This document shows positions 13,780-23,854 of a stretch of DNA of 64,000 bases, piece after piece. Source of the stretch: Rhododendron vialii (lineage: Eukaryota; Streptophyta; Magnoliopsida; Ericales; Ericaceae); NCBI RefSeq assembly GCF_030253575.1, contig NC_080568.1, forward strand, positions 2,187,501-2,251,500, read 5' to 3'. The notes under the pieces were generated by a model that was not told the origin of the DNA, ran no database searches, and was given only the letters and a program-made list of their open reading frames with translations. The translations under genes and the position numbers were made by a program. How positions within the stretch are numbered: position 1 is the stretch's first letter; the number at the start of each line of letters is the position of its first letter.

Positions 13780-14120
13780 TTCTTCTTTTTTTGTTTTTAT
13801 TTAAATTTTTTTTTGCATTTGTTAGTTTTGCGTCAAACTTTTATGACTTATTGATTCGTCTCGGTGAGAGGAATCGGAAAAATGAAAAAATTTGATCGAA
13901 ACTCATAGTAATTTTTTTCAAAAAGACAAGAATAAGTAAAAAAAAAAACTAAATTATTGACTTATTTTTGTCTTTGTTCAAAAAATTATGAGTTTCGATC
14001 AAAATTTATTACTTTTCCGATTCCTCTCGTCGAGACGACTCAATAAGTCACAAAAGTTTGACACAAAATAAACAAATGCAAGAAAAAGAAAAGAATAAGA
14101 ACAAAAAAATAAATCACTCA
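13780..14120. mobile_element. Foldback MITE, family A
   Basis: Two arms of about 150 bp are inverted copies. The left arm holds GCATTTGTTAGTTTTGCG and GATTCGTCTCGGTGAGAGG; the right arm holds their complements. Relatives in this window lie at 39840-40095, 41845-42200 and (fragment) 44335-44520, all sharing TCGTCTCGACGAGAGGAATC or a close variant. Confidence 0.8.
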
Positions 14121-14226
14121 ACTTTTTAATCCAAAACCCACCCTAAAAAGGGGTATGAATTATGGGAGTATATTGAACTTTAGGGAGCTATCCGCACATG
14201 TGAAGTCATTGGGGATACTAGAATAT

Positions 14227-14469
14227 TACTCCCATTGTCCGAATTTAATAGTCTCTCTCGTTCAATTCTAACTTGATAAAAAATGAGTTATATCTTTAAA
14301 TTGGTAATAAATTTTATATTCAATATGGATCTTGTTTCGTAGATATCAATTCGTTCTATGAGATAATGTTTTAAAAATTACTTAAAACATTATAACTTAC
14401 AAGATATAATCGATTGAAAAATGACAAAAACTTCAAAAAAAATACTATTAAATCTGGACGGAGGGAGTA
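14227..14469. mobile_element. Stowaway-like MITE
   Basis: The left end TACTCCCATTGTCCGAATTT and the complement of the right end (TACTCCCTCCGTCCAGATTT) are inverted repeats typical of Tc1/mariner Stowaway elements, with TA at the ends. The internal sequence is non-coding. Confidence 0.8.
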
Positions 14470-14543
14470 ATATGATTGGTCTCTACTAAAAAGACCCTTC
14501 TAGATTGTTTTTTCATGGTAATTTTTGTTGTTCTCTTAATTTT

Positions 14544-14736
14544 TACTCCCTCCGTCTATTTTTAAGTGTCTCGCTTCGTAATTTTAATATATTAAGAAAA
14601 TATCATCATTACACTTTTCATATCAACTTTTACCTTTATTTTCCCTATTTGTACCCACTAACTTTGCAAAATGGATTTTTATTAAGAGACAGTCCAAAAT
14701 AAAATACTGGACGTTAAAAAGGGGACAGAGGAAGTA
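14544..14736. mobile_element. Second Stowaway-like MITE
   Basis: It begins TACTCCCTCCGTCTATTTTT; the right end GGGGACAGAGGAAGTA is a degraded complement. It sits 75 bp from the previous Stowaway-like element. Confidence 0.65.
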
Positions 14737-14756
14737 CTATGTTTGGGTTATTTTTT

Positions 14757-15065
14757 AGAGTACTGCTATGAGTACCGACCGGTGCCGTAGAGATATCGTA
14801 CCGAAGGCCACGCCGGGCCGTCTCTGGCCACAGAATGGCCGATGCGAGCCGTCAAAAAATTCTATAAAAAAAAAACCGAGGGGGCCTACAGGAAAATCAA
14901 CGGTATCCAATGTGTTTTGGATCAAACACCCTACACACATTGGATGCCGTTGATTTCTGCGCAAGCCCCCTCGGTTTTTTTTTTTTCAGAATTTTTGGAT
15001 GGCTTAGATCGGCTATCCGGTGGCCGGAGACGACCCGACGCGACTGTCGGTATGATTTTCCTACG
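14757..15065. mobile_element. Foldback MITE, family C (older copy)
   Basis: Inverted arms of about 140 bp run from GAGTACCGACCGG to the complement GTCGGTATGATTTTCC, with CCGAGGGGGC and CACATTGGATGCCGTTGATT inside. The arms have diverged from each other. The same family is present as a nearly perfect palindrome at 43268-43605. Confidence 0.85.
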
Positions 15066-15640
15066 TTTTCGTCCGTACGTATATTATTTTCGTATTTTTT
15101 ACATCACATCCTTCGTCTTCACAAAGTGATTAGAGAAGTATAAAAATACACACGAACGTTAAGGAAAAAAAAAACTCATACTCCTGTAAGACTGTAAAGA
15201 AGACCCGTATGACCAAATGACCATAGGCTTTTTTCTACACGCGTGAAACCTATGCACTTATGTAATCAATGACGTATAGCATTTACTTTCGAAATCGCAT
15301 TACCTATTCAATTTTGAAAAAAAAGGGTGCAATCATATAAAGTTACCGGTGTCCAATCGACACAATTTTTAGCATTGACGACTTACTCGGCAAGCTTGGT
15401 TATTATATTAAATTTTACATTATCATCTTCTTAATATATAAAATTTATTTTGCGGATAAAAACAATCCAACAAGCTTCGTAGAATCATCGATTTTTTTTC
15501 AATAAAATAACCACATAATGCCGTGCCCCCTAATAGGGAATGCTCATTCGATTTTGACCAGATGGCTAGGACTCGGAAGCTTCTTGAGGCCCAATAAAAT
15601 ACTAGGACCAAAAAGTCTGTTGACACAAACTGTTTTACAC

Positions 15641-15921
15641 AACCAAACGGGGCCTAGTTCAGTTGATCAGGACTTTTGCATCTTACTAGGGGGTCTGAGA
15701 GTTCGAGTCTCTCCACTTGCGTGTGGGTGGTCTTTCCTTAGAATGGTTTTCTTTTCTTTGTTTCTACCATAAAATGGACTTATTTCTTACAGTATATTGG
15801 TTGAGTTATTGGGCTTGATTGCCTTGTGGACTCTCACAATTGATGTAATATTCCGGGGTTGTACTATGTACTTCATATCTAAGGTAAAAATGATATTTTC
15901 TATCGATTGAAAAAAAAAATT
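15641..15921 (+). mobile_element. tRNA-derived SINE, same family as 13138-13416
   Basis: An A box (CTAGTTCAGTTGATCAGG) and a B box (GAGAGTTCGAGTCTC) lie about 35 bp apart, and the tail ends ATCGATTG plus poly-A, as in the 13138 element. A near-perfect direct repeat TGTTTTA(C/T)AC flanks it at 15631 and 15922. Confidence 0.8.
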
Positions 15922-17081
15922 TGTTTTATACTTGCACATATGTTTTTTGTATGGTTCATTTCAGGTTATATAAAGATGATTTGAACCGTTATTTTTTTTT
16001 TGATAGTAATATTTTAAGAGTTTCTGTAAAAAATTAACTCAATTGGATATCGATAGATGCTCTTTCAAAATTTCCTTGGCAAAACTGACTGATTTGCCTT
16101 ACGAATTTCGAAAAAGCACTTATCGATATCCGATTGAGTTAGTTTTCATAGGATCCCTTCAAAAAATTAATTTTTAAAAAAATGAGCGGTTCGGATTATT
16201 TTTGTGAGACCTAAGGTGGGCTCCTTATGGATGCTGCCAAGTGGCCGGTCCGGCCATTCATTTAAGTAATCGACGGCTCTGATCTTTAATTCGAGCAATG
16301 AACGATTCAGATTTTTACTCGCTCGAATTAGATCCGAGTCCTTTGTGCCGAGATAAACTGCTGGATTGATTGCTCGACATCGCTGTCCCGCTTGGCAGCA
16401 TCTCCCAATCCCAACAAAAAACATACGCATGTGCAATACCTGTGTAAGGAATAAATGTGTGCGGGTAGCAGAAAATACTACTACTAGGCATGGAGAAGAC
16501 TCCTGGCAAGGCCCAAAGTCATGATCAAGATCTCACCATCCACTCTCGCTCATATAGATTGCGTGTCTGATGCAATCACCTCAGATGATGACGTGCCGTC
16601 ACAATAATCGTCTAGATGCATTTCACCATATGACTGTTGGTCGTAATTTGCTGTTGTTTCCAGGAAACCCCCCAGCCACCCAGCCAGTAAACACCCACAT
16701 AAATGGAGTACTTTTCACCACCAGCGACAGACACCCCGTGCCATGTACGCGATGCGATGATGCGTGTGAAAGGAAACGAGATTTCTAGATTCGAAGATGC
16801 CGCCAAGCGAGGGTGCTTAGAAGCGGTGTCGAGCGGCCGATCCGACAGTTCATCTCGGAAATTGGTGACTTGATCTTGACAGAATAATAGATGGTTCAGA
16901 TCTGTATGCGCTCAGATTCAATCCGAACCTTTCGTGTCGAAATGTACGACAGAATGCTTGGCACCCCGCTTGGCAGTATCCTCGGGTTCCGCTTGACAAA
17001 AAAAAAAAGAATTGAAATGAGATTTTTGGCCCGTGAATTACGCCTCCATAGATATAAATTGCAAATATAGAATAAGAGACC
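15922..17081. other. Intergenic stretch without a gene
   Basis: This is non-coding on both strands as far as I can read. Two segments around 16290-16400 and 16880-16990 resemble each other (both mention an ATTCGAGC/ATCCGA region followed by CCCGCTTGGCAG), suggesting a diverged direct repeat about 600 bp apart. Confidence 0.4.
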
Positions 17082-17263
17082 CTTTTTTTTCTTTTGTCAT
17101 ACGATATACATAAGTAGGGTTAGCAAAGTGTTAGTATGTTAGTCAACTGGGGTTCAGAGATTATCCATAACCCTGAGCCCAAACCTACTCTTCGTGAGAT
17201 TTGAACTCAAGTCACCAATGGGGAGAGAAATGAGACAACCAACTTGACAAGTTTGATTTTTCA
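17082..17263 (-). mobile_element. tRNA-derived SINE with 11-bp target duplication
   Basis: The minus strand shows an A-box-like GTTGGTTGTCTCA and a B box GAGTTCAAATCTC, with an A-rich tail at the left. The direct repeat AATAAGAGACC occurs at 17071-17081 and 17264-17274. Confidence 0.8.
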
Positions 17264-17399
17264 AATAAGAGACCTTTGGATTGTATTATCTTTCTTATAT
17301 TTTTACTGTTGTTAAATTAAAAACAAACAGATTTTGACTTATTTTTTGTCTTTTCTGAACAATTTCAAGTTTTGAATATGTTTTTTTTTTCTTTCAAAA

Positions 17400-18100
17400 T
17401 TTATTTTGTCAAATCTAAGTACTTTAACCAAAAATCAAATGAAAATAAGTTATTGTTGTGAGAACCCAAGAAGTTGCCCCACACCCACGTGGGGGAAACT
17501 TGGTAAACAAATGTAATACTATATAATTGTTCGAGAAGGATTACTACATCTAATGTTAATCTTTTAAGCCACCAGACGAAGTTAAGGGTTAGCAGGTTAG
17601 TTGGTGTGATCGTTATATTTAGTATTAGAGTACAATCCTGATCTACATTGTGGAGGCCACCGTTCACCATAACCAGTGGGGGAAGTGTGCTGAATCAATG
17701 CAACGAGAACGTTGCATCATAAGCAAGGATGGGATCATGAAGTTTAGTGGCGGCTACCGCCGCGACAAGAATTTTAGAAAATGCAATTGTTATATGTAAA
17801 AAAAAAAATTTTCCCAACTTATATAGTCTCGCTACTATTAGATTTTTTAAATAGATATTTCGCCACTGCTGGGGTAAAATCTTAATTCCGTCATTGATCA
17901 TAAGTTAGGAAGATTGTGAAAGCACAAGAAGTTTAAGGAAACTTGAGAAACACATGTAATATATAATGGTTTGCGACGAGCGTATAATTTGAAATTAAGT
18001 TCTTGAGTTACATGATTAGACTAAAGATTAGCAGGTCAGCTTAAGCGGGTCAGTGGGTCATTATTAGTCTAAATTCCACATTAAATATGTTACTCTACAC
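17400..18100. repeat. Retroelement-derived debris upstream of the VQ gene
   Basis: The segment 17460-17690 contains GTTGCCCCACACCCACGTGG and AAACTTGGTAAACAAATGTA, which resemble plant LTR ends. A diverged second copy lies at 17914-18090 (AAACTTGAGAAACACATGTA ... TTAGCAGGTCAG). Between them, 17725-17895 is the same sequence, in opposite orientation, as 57985-58150. Confidence 0.45.
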
Positions 18101-18149
18101 GGTAGGACCCCACCACACGAAACATGCCAAACATTTCCCGCCTCAAGAC

Positions 18150-18280
18150 CACGTGCTTTACCACGTGTCATCTACTATCTTCCCATGTTCATCGCTTAAT
18201 GGAGGGTCAGGATATTCCCCACCAAAAATTCTTCTACTTTGACCAGAGACCACAATCCATAGCATAAAATACCCTCCCAA
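18150..18280 (+). promoter_or_regulatory. VQ gene promoter: two G-boxes, W-box, TATA-like box
   Basis: CACGTG occurs at 18150-18155 and 18162-18167, twelve bases apart. A W-box core TTTGACC lies at 18238-18244 and CATAAAATACC follows near 18263. A GA-rich leader (18316-18354) precedes the start codon. G-boxes bind MYC-type and bZIP factors and W-boxes bind WRKYs, consistent with a jasmonate/defence regulator; the link to this gene is inferred from position. Confidence 0.6.
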
Positions 18281-18442
18281 ACCCAAACTTTATTCTTTCC
18301 TTCTTACCAAAGATTCAGCTAGAGAGAGAAAAAAGAGGAGAGAGAGAGAGAGAGGCTGCTGCAAATTGCTCACTTATAATTCTGTAAGTAATCCCTATAT
18401 AATCACACCCTCCTTCGAAATATATTTATAGGTTTGGGGGGT

Positions 18443-19165
18443 ATGAGTGAGACCAAGTACTCTAGTAGTAGTGGCCCAGTTGATTCATGGGCGCAAGAAT
18501 TCTACAATCAAGGGGCTACCATGTTCGATATTGGTCGAGATCGAGTCTCCTCGGAGGCCGCAATGATCTCGGCCAATACCGCCTCTGGATCTACCGCTGC
18601 CAATGTCCCGAGCCATCACGGCTCCAGCTCCAGTAGTCAGTATTTGAATGTGCCAGTTGATCAAGGAGCAGGAGGAGGAGGAGGCCGCGGTTCAAAACCA
18701 ATTAGAAGGCGGTCGAGGGCCTCCAGAAGGACCCCGACCACCCTGCTGAATACGGATACCACCAACTTTCGAGCCATGGTGCAGCAGTTCACCGGCGGTC
18801 CCACCGCGCCCTACGCATCGACCGCCACAGGGTCCCACGCTCAGTACCCTTTTCCTCGCGGAGGGTCAAGCTTTAGCTTCGGGCCGGCTGAGACCCGGAA
18901 TCAAGTTTTGAATCCTGTTCCTGCCTCCTTTTATCATTTACAGTTCCAGCACCAACAGCAGCAGCAACAACAGCACCAACATGAGCAGTACTTCCAGCAG
19001 CCGCAGCAGCAGCAGCAGCACCAACCGTACATGTTTTCGTTCATGAACAACTCGAGGCCCGACATGGAAGATATTAACGTCGACCACGGCGCCCCCAGTG
19101 GTTTTTCTATTGACCATGTGCCTTATCCTCTCCCTCCTCCTCGGCCGCCTTCATCGATGCAGTGA
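18443..19165 (+). CDS. VQ22: VQ-motif protein, JAV1/VQ22-like
   Basis: This is an intronless gene of 240 residues, as usual for VQ genes. The start is the ATG at 18443; the frame is open a little upstream but without another ATG. The core motif FRAMVQQFTGGP is at 109-120, directly after a basic Arg/Ser block (RRRSRASRRTPTTLLNTDT), the arrangement of Arabidopsis JAV1/VQ22 and its paralogue. An N-terminal DSWAQEFYNQ also fits that group. Gln-rich tracts occupy about 168-193 and the C-terminus is Pro-rich. VQ proteins are nuclear cofactors that bind WRKY factors; JAV1 represses jasmonate defence and is degraded on wounding. It lies divergent from CYP97B. The exact orthology (VQ22 versus its sister VQ24) was not resolved. 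Confidence 0.92.
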   Translation: MSETKYSSSSGPVDSWAQEFYNQGATMFDIGRDRVSSEAAMISANTASGSTAANVPSHHGSSSSSQYLNVPVDQGAGGGGGRGSKPIRRRSRASRRTPTTLLNTDTTNFRAMVQQFTGGPTAPYASTATGSHAQYPFPRGGSSFSFGPAETRNQVLNPVPASFYHLQFQHQQQQQQQHQHEQYFQQPQQQQQHQPYMFSFMNNSRPDMEDINVDHGAPSGFSIDHVPYPLPPPRPPSSMQ

Positions 19166-20931
19166 GAATGGAAAATGCCAATGGCAGCTGCATGCAATAT
19201 TAACATGTTTTGATCCTCTCTCAAGTCCCCCCTGTATCCATTTTTGTCCGTACCGGTATTTTCGTGCATTCTTGGCAGTACTGACTTTTACGTCAAGATT
19301 TTCACGTGATTCAATAGCCGGAGGTACACTGGAACACCGATAGATCGATCGGTAGAAAGACAAACTTGGATACAGGAAATTTGAGCCCTGTTTTGGAAGG
19401 GACGTATAAAAGGGGGGGGGAGAGTTAGGCATACTGACTTTTCTTAACAAAGAATTATTGACTACTTCAAACATTCTCTGTCTTATGCACGAGAAACGAG
19501 AAGTTTTAGGGTGCCGGCGGCGCCGGACAGGTACCACGCAGGTGGTTTTCTAGGTTTAGGGTTTTCCTTTTCTGGATTTTGTTTTTGTGTTTTCCTCTTC
19601 TCTTTTTTTGGTTTGATATTGAATAGTTTCGACTTTATTTTTATGTTGCTTCCCTGAAGTTACTAGTGGAAACTTCTCTTTTGTCCTTTTGTTTGCTTTT
19701 TAATTGTGCCGAGTTTAACATCCGTATGATATATATATATAATGCTGGGATGTAAGCCGAGATGTTGCACGTAGCGCTAGGAGGAGGGTTTTGTGCACTC
19801 TCTTTGAGACTCTCTCGATACTTTCTTTTCCTATTGTATCGATGTCATTTTTTTCCCTTGTGTGATAAATGAAAATTTTCTTTGTCGATAAAATAAAAAT
19901 AGAAAAGAAAATTGATGTCAATCTTTTGGGCTACAGCGTACAGCCTATGGGCTTCTATATAAATGTGATCTGCTAGCTTTTGTTGACCAGAATTGTCATC
20001 CCATTGTACCTTGTCACTTCCTTTTCCCCATTACACCAAAAAACTAGCATCAGCCAGTTTTTTTTTTTTTTTATTGCTCTTGATTAACATGATGGATCGA
20101 AAAAATATAAAAAAAATAAATCGAATTTCAAAAATATTCAGATAGAACGACATTAAAGACACTATGCCCATAAAATATTGACAGTTCTAGAACTATGTTG
20201 GGTCTCATGAAGCGAGTCGAATTCTTATTTATATGAGACAACTATTTTTTTTTTTGGGCTAAGTTAAGAGGTGGGGAGGGATAGACCAGAATTGCAAGCC
20301 TTCTCAGAAAAGAGGGGCTTCCAACAGCCATAACATGTTCAATCAGTGAGTCAGTTTCAGCCATTGAAGGAGCCAGACCTCAATGAGGCGTCCTTTCGGT
20401 GGGTAGTCCGTCACCACAACCCACCAAGTTACATTACATGTACATAAAGAAGGTGATGGGAATAGGGTCAACTCAGAAGTATACCTTTTTAAATGGAGTA
20501 TTTTTATTTTTTTTGGTTAATGAAAACGTGGGTTAGACTTGGCTCAGCTTCCTCTACAACTTGACTTTTAGACATTATGTAGGCAGAAGCTAAAGCATCA
20601 ATTTTCTTGCTTCTGAATAACTTGACAAATATGTACCAAAAAAAGGAAGAAGAATAACTTGACAAATTAATTTTACAAATGTCCACAAGTAAGCTAAAAT
20701 TGTTGCCACATCACCAAGCTAATTAACTAATCTGCATATCGATAAATGAGTACGGTTTGGACCAATGATTGAATTTAGAATTGTGCCAAAATGACACCAA
20801 TTAAAAATGTGTAACAACTTTGTTAGTTTCTGAATTATTTACACGGAGCTAGCTGATAATGAACTTGGAAATGTCATTCTGGCGCTAACGAGTGGACGCC
20901 GTTTCGAAAACATAAGCTACTAATCCAAAGC
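19166..20931. other. VQ 3' flank and intergenic sequence
   Basis: I find no gene. On the minus strand 20246-20440 ends in poly-A and looks like a truncated retroposon, with no target duplication found. The rest is AT-rich single-copy-looking sequence. Confidence 0.4.
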
Positions 20932-21271
20932 TGCCCCATTGTGGCCAACAGGGTCACGAGTTTGATACTCGGAAACAACTTATATTTGCCTACATGGGAA
21001 GGTTGCTTAATTACATCATTCCTTCCGCAGACCCTACGTATGAAACAATTTCGTTATTTGAATATGTCCTTTAAGCTACTAGTCAAAAGTTGTACCAAAC
21101 GTGCCCCATTGTGGCCAACAGGGTCACAAGTTTGATACTCAAAAACAACTTATATTTGCTTACATGGGAAGGTTGCTTAATTACATCATTCCTTCCGCAG
21201 ACTCTATGCATGAAACAATTTCGTTCTCTGGATATGTCCTTTAAGCTACTAGTCAAAAGTCCTACCAAACC
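20932..21271 (+). repeat. 170-bp unit in two tandem copies, Au-SINE-like
   Basis: TGCCCCATTGTGGCCAACAG starts at 20932 and again at 21102, and the two copies agree almost throughout. The unit contains GGGTCACGAGTTTGATACTC (B-box-like) and later CCGCAGACCCTACG, recalling the 3' half of Au SINEs. Tandem dimers are unusual for SINEs. Confidence 0.8.
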
Positions 21272-23403
21272 CATCCACATACCAAAGACTTGTCCTTAGA
21301 ACTATAAAACAACTCTTTTTCTAAGGCTATTTCTAGATGTTGTCCCTATCGAGTTTTCCTTAATAAATATTTTTTTTCCGATAAAAGAGAGAGAGGCTAT
21401 TTCTAGATGTTCTTGTATCTACAAAAATAAGAGAGCGGGCAAAACACAGAAAAAACTGGAACGAATACAAAAGAACATGATGGCTTTGTTTACTTTGGAT
21501 TTTCCGAACCACCTCTCATTTGGTACGATTTTTGATAAAGTTTTTCACCACTTATTACTCTAATTTGTCTATCTATCTTTCTCAATTATTATCCTCGAAA
21601 CCTCCCTCAAAATTTTTACCAAACAACCTCGATAGCTTAGCACAACTCCTTAATCAAAGAGTCCAGTAGACTTCAAAACATTTTCAATTTGGTACTCATA
21701 ACACTCAGCTCAATGCGTTTCCATTGAGAAAAGGACACATTTGAGGGAGAAATGGTGTGGGAAGAGGAGGTGAATCTGACATAAGCCTGGGCCCCATTGT
21801 CAATGAAAAGTAGGCAATTCTCTTTACAAAAGTCAAATTTACTCTAATCTTGATTAGATTGGATAATTAATTACAGCAAAAGGGTGCATTTTAATTCACC
21901 AAGTCTTTACTTGTGTTTGGAAGAACATTATTAGGGTTTAGGACTTTCAAACTTGTGATAGCGATTACAGTTTTTACCACTTGGGTCACCCCATTTTTTT
22001 TTCCTCACAAAACGATTATTTTTTTCACATAGATACGTATCCCATCATACCGGCGACGTGACAAACCATGTCCGGATTTCTAGAAACCATGTTCGGATCA
22101 GACTTCACGAACCAACCAACGTGCGTATTCAGCTAACAGTCAATACACGCGTACGGAAGATTGATCGAATCGTCATAGTACGAAAATTATAAAGCCCGCC
22201 ATGAAATGAACGAATTTTTATCGCTGCGTGATTTGTGATTTGTTGATGTTGATGTTCCACTCGCAAAATTTATCGATGCGTGATTTGTTGGAAGTACCGG
22301 TTAATACTCCGGGGGACGCGAATAGTTGACTTATCACTCATAGGCCACGCCCATGTAATTATATGTGTTTGGAGCTACACTTTTCTGGTTTTCCTTTCTG
22401 CCTGTGGTTGAAAATTTTCTGTCTGTCTAATATTGTAAAGCCCTAAAGAAAATTAATCATGCCCATCAGCAAAGGGTATCCTAAATTACAGTCAACCTTG
22501 TTGGGCGATGGTGTCCCTGTCTCCTACCTCTTCATCAAGGTCAACATATCTATATTCGTGTTCTTGTTCTTCCCTGCAGTCACCGCCAGCTACGGCAACC
22601 AAAAAGGAATCCTACTTGGTTCAACAAGAAGCCCACTTTGAACTAACTTTTTGCGGAATTTTTGTCAATACGTACTTATTGGATTTTGGTCAAATTTTTA
22701 CATCACCTTGTTTGTATCGACGAGAGAAATCAGCAAAGTATAAAACTATGAACACAAGTTTTAAAAAGTTCATATAAGATGACGAAAAAAGACCCAAAAG
22801 TCGGTCTATTCTATCTAGACCTATTTTTTAGGCCTTTTTGTCTTCTTACATCGGAAGGCTGCTGTTGTTGAGTTTGTGAAGCCTGATTCAGTTGAACTTG
22901 TAATTGGCTAACTATTCAAGGTTTGACCCTAGGTTATTACTTCCTCCGTCCAAAGGGTTATTATGGAATTTTGCCACGTTTCTTTGGAATTTTATCACGA
23001 GAAAAAATGTGGGTAGATGTTTTTATTTGCTTGGAAGGAAGTTGACAAATGGAGTACGAAGAAATATTCCAATCTTTAAGGAAAAGGTAAAGCACAACAA
23101 ATTGTTGAACATGAGTTTATAGATGGCTAACCGGGCTAGAGCCCAACCAAAATGGGCTGCATTCTTAGGCCTACAAGGTTTAATGGTTCTTTAGTTTCAC
23201 TTTAACCTCCAAAGATCTCTGATTTCCTCTCCATGTACTAGCACAAACTTGTACATGTTTGGTTCACAGATTTCAAGAAAGGAATTGGATCCTCTACGAT
23301 CCTTAATTTGACAAGATGAGACAGTTCAAATCTGGTTCATCCATTGCCGCAAGTAATGGTTTGGATTTTTTCAGAGACACTTATCAGTAAGAGTCCTGAA
23401 GAT
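21272..23403. other. Intergenic stretch without a gene
   Basis: No coding signal is seen. A Stowaway-like segment spans about 22938-23055 (TACTTCCTCCGTCC at the left, a GGAGTAC complement at the right). Confidence 0.4.
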
Positions 23404-23632
23404 TAAACCAATGTATGGTTCGGTTGTAGACTGTCCTGTTCGGTCCAAAACTTGGGTAGAGAATCCGAACCCTTTACGAAAGAATGCCGATACAGCCATA
23501 TTATCACTAAGAGCCCTTAAGCAAATATAAACCATTGATTAAACCAATGTATGGTCCAGTTTTAAATGTCCCGTTCAGTCAAAAACTTGGACAGAGAATC
23601 CGAACCCTTTCCGAAAGAATGCCAATACAGCC
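23404..23632. repeat. Direct repeat of about 94 bp in the pectinesterase promoter
   Basis: Copy 1 at 23404-23497 and copy 2 at 23540-23632 both begin TAAACCAATGTATGGT and end GAATGCC(G/A)ATACAGCC, with a 42-bp spacer. They lie 220-450 bp upstream of the pectinesterase start codon. Confidence 0.8.
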
Positions 23633-23854
23633 TTAGGGATATTTTTCATTTTCAAGCATCAGCACTTCAGCAGAGTCAGGTTTGGTAGGTTGGGCCATTT
23701 TTCCCAGAGTAGACAGGGGATAGGGTGGTTTGCAAGACATGCCACCAATTCTTACACTTCAAGTGCATTTCATCTTTGAATCATTTAAAGACAAATTTCT
23801 CAATTCAAGAAACAATATGATTATCAAATCTGAACTTTTTCCTCCAATCAGGAA

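Noticed and set aside
19151-19537. 128-codon minus-strand frame after the VQ gene
   Set aside because: No recognisable content and it overlaps the VQ 3' end and UTR.
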